DNA from: Paraspadella gotoi
Lineage: Eukaryota > Chaetognatha
DNA length: 64,000 nucleotides
Assembly (NCBI GenBank): GCA_051294375.1
Contig: CM119267.1
Span: 2,036,793-2,100,792 of the forward strand
Reading direction: 5' to 3'
The position numbers and the translations under genes are program-made. Shown here one piece after another: positions 62,769 to 64,000 of this stretch. The notes under the pieces were generated by a model. That model worked only from the letters and a program-made list of their open reading frames with translations. It searched no databases and had not been told where the DNA came from. The stretch's first letter is position 1. Every line of letters begins with the position of its first letter.

Positions 62769-63896
62769 CTATTCACGAATTCCTGCGTCTTGAGCGAGGG
62801 CGTGGAAGGCCGACCCTTTATCCGCGAGAAGAGTCCTGGGTTCGCCCTCTTCGACCACGCTCCCTCCGTCGAGGACGATGACCCTGTCATAATCCACGAC
62901 CGTGTTGATCCTGTGGGCGATGGCTATCACCGTCCGCCCGGCGAGCTCTTCTCTGATCGCCCTCTGCACCAACGCGTCCGTCTCTGGATCCACGGCCGCC
63001 GTCGCCTCGTCAAGTACGAGTATCTTGGCGTCTCTAAGCAACGCCCGCGCCAAGCAGAGAAGTTGACGCTGCCCGGCGGAAAGGTTTTCCCCGCCCTCGA
63101 CGCAAGGATGGTCGAGTCCTTCGGGCAGACCACGGACGAAAGAGTCGAGATGCGCCGCGGCCAACGCCCTCCAGAGATTGGCGTCGTCGCGGGCCCCGAA
63201 AGGATCCAGATTGGCTCGAATCGTTCCGCTGAATATGATTGGATCTTGGGGGATGACGGCGAGCCGTTCTCGCAAATCGTGGAGTCCAAGAGTCGAAGCG
63301 TCACGCCCGTCGATTGACACGTCTCCCGTTTCCGCCTCCAGGATGCGGAAGAGAGCGAGAACAAAGGAGGATTTTCCGGCTCCAGTGCGACCGACAATGC
63401 CGACGCGTTGCCCGCCAGTGACTGACAGACGGAGGTTCTTTAAGGCGGGCTCCAACTCCGGTCTGAGGAGAAAAGGACGGGGCCTTAAGTCAAATCTCAA
63501 AAATTCTGTTCCCTTATTGTCTGTGACACCTCACGCCTTAACGACTCACCTGTATCGCACTGTGAGACCCTCCGCTTCAATGCCGCCCCGTTCCGGCCAA
63601 TTCGCCGGAATCTCGGCCGATCCCTCATTTCTCCAAGGCGCCTCCGTCTTGATCGCCGAATATTCCTCCAGCCTTTCCACAGCGACGAGGTCGTTCTCTA
63701 GCTGAGACACGAGGCGGATGGCGTGACCGAAGACTGGCATGAGGTTGATGGCGTAAGCTACGGCAAGTCCGGACTCGCCCGCCGTCGTGTCCGAGCTGGC
63801 GACCGAGTAGAGAGCCGAGAAGAGAAGAACCCCTGATGCGAGAAGTTCGAGGACAAGGGCGAGCCATCGATCCGCTGTCCACATTGGAAAGGAAGC
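62769..63896 (-). CDS. ABCC (MRP)-type ABC transporter, last two exons
   Basis: Exons 63550-63896 and 62769-63462, phase-2 junction (ag|a). The 5' part of the gene lies beyond the window. The first exon covers the end of the second transmembrane domain and the linker (TADRWLALVLELLASG, NDLVAVERLEEYS, PWRNEG, WPERGGIEAEGLTVRYR). The last exon is nucleotide-binding domain 2 with Walker A GRTGAGKSS, Q-loop VIPQDPIIFSGTIRANLDPF, signature LSAGQRQ, Walker B ILVLDEATAAVD and H-loop AHRINTV, ending AQDAGIRE-stop. All catalytic residues are present. Closest in pattern to MRP1/2/3-like plasma-membrane exporters of organic anions and conjugates; the exact subfamily cannot be fixed from this part. Convergent with TMEM106. 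Confidence 0.95.
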
Positions 63897-64000
63897 CTGC
63901 GATACATATGGAGCCATAAAAGTATTGAGTCATCTAATAATTAAAATAATATGAAATAAATTGTATTAAGTCATAAATTTTCGAAGATATTTTTTTTCAT
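63897..64000. other. Start of an ABCC intron at the window edge
   Basis: AT-rich sequence upstream of the acceptor (gtatcgcag|gcttcc on the minus strand). No coding signal. Confidence 0.7.

Overview
The window is nuclear DNA from a multicellular animal. Every convincing gene is split by short GT-AG introns (most under 500 bp), and the gene content is metazoan: G-alpha, IQCH, PPM1D, TMEM106, an ABCC transporter, a RUN/Rubicon-homology protein, and an Ig/EGF membrane protein. Non-coding sequence is loaded with microsatellites, minisatellites and short interspersed repeats. Degenerate TTAGGG-like tracts fit a TTAGGG-telomere animal. I cannot name the phylum from the sequence; a compact invertebrate genome is the best guess. 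Three runs of N, each with duplicated or inverted flanks, and single-base frame breaks inside otherwise good exons indicate a long-read assembly with residual errors.

Layout. 1-3640 is a near-perfect inverted repeat around a 25-N gap. 3641-10808 holds no gene I can support; it is microsatellite, polypurine and SINE-like sequence. Then follow minus-strand genes: a divergent G-protein alpha subunit (10809-15317), a multi-pass membrane protein with an acidic repetitive tail (17513-21873), Ig-EGF-transmembrane exons (22101-26998), ankyrin-repeat exons (27141-30627) that are in splice phase with the Ig exons, and an IQCH orthologue (31250-47625, about 21 exons, one 5.8 kb AT-rich intron). Across a 1.2 kb head-to-head promoter region come plus-strand genes: a RUN plus Rubicon-homology protein (48846-51892), a PPM1D/Wip1-type PP2C phosphatase (52412-58990, 15 exons, all phases consistent, 937 aa) and the first two coding exons of a TMEM106 protein (60419-61374). 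The window ends in the last two exons of an ABCC-type transporter on the minus strand (62769-63896).

There is no operon logic. The genes are unrelated neighbours, though several make sense in ciliated or lysosomal cell biology (IQCH in sperm and cilia; RUN/Rubicon-homology proteins and TMEM106 at endolysosomes). Low-complexity DNA has repeatedly been drawn into coding sequence: a poly-Val transmembrane helix from (GTC)n, a poly-Asp tail from (GAC)n, a Lys/Asp/Glu tail from a hexamer array, and Ala-Lys-Ser repeats in PPM1D.

The most interesting unexplained signals are the in-phase ankyrin-Ig-EGF-TM exon series, an intronic minisatellite whose 11-bp unit is a pol III B-box, a family of perfect hairpins in and between genes, an intron made wholly of a 30-bp repeat that supplies its own 3' splice site, and one decayed exon inside an otherwise intact IQCH.
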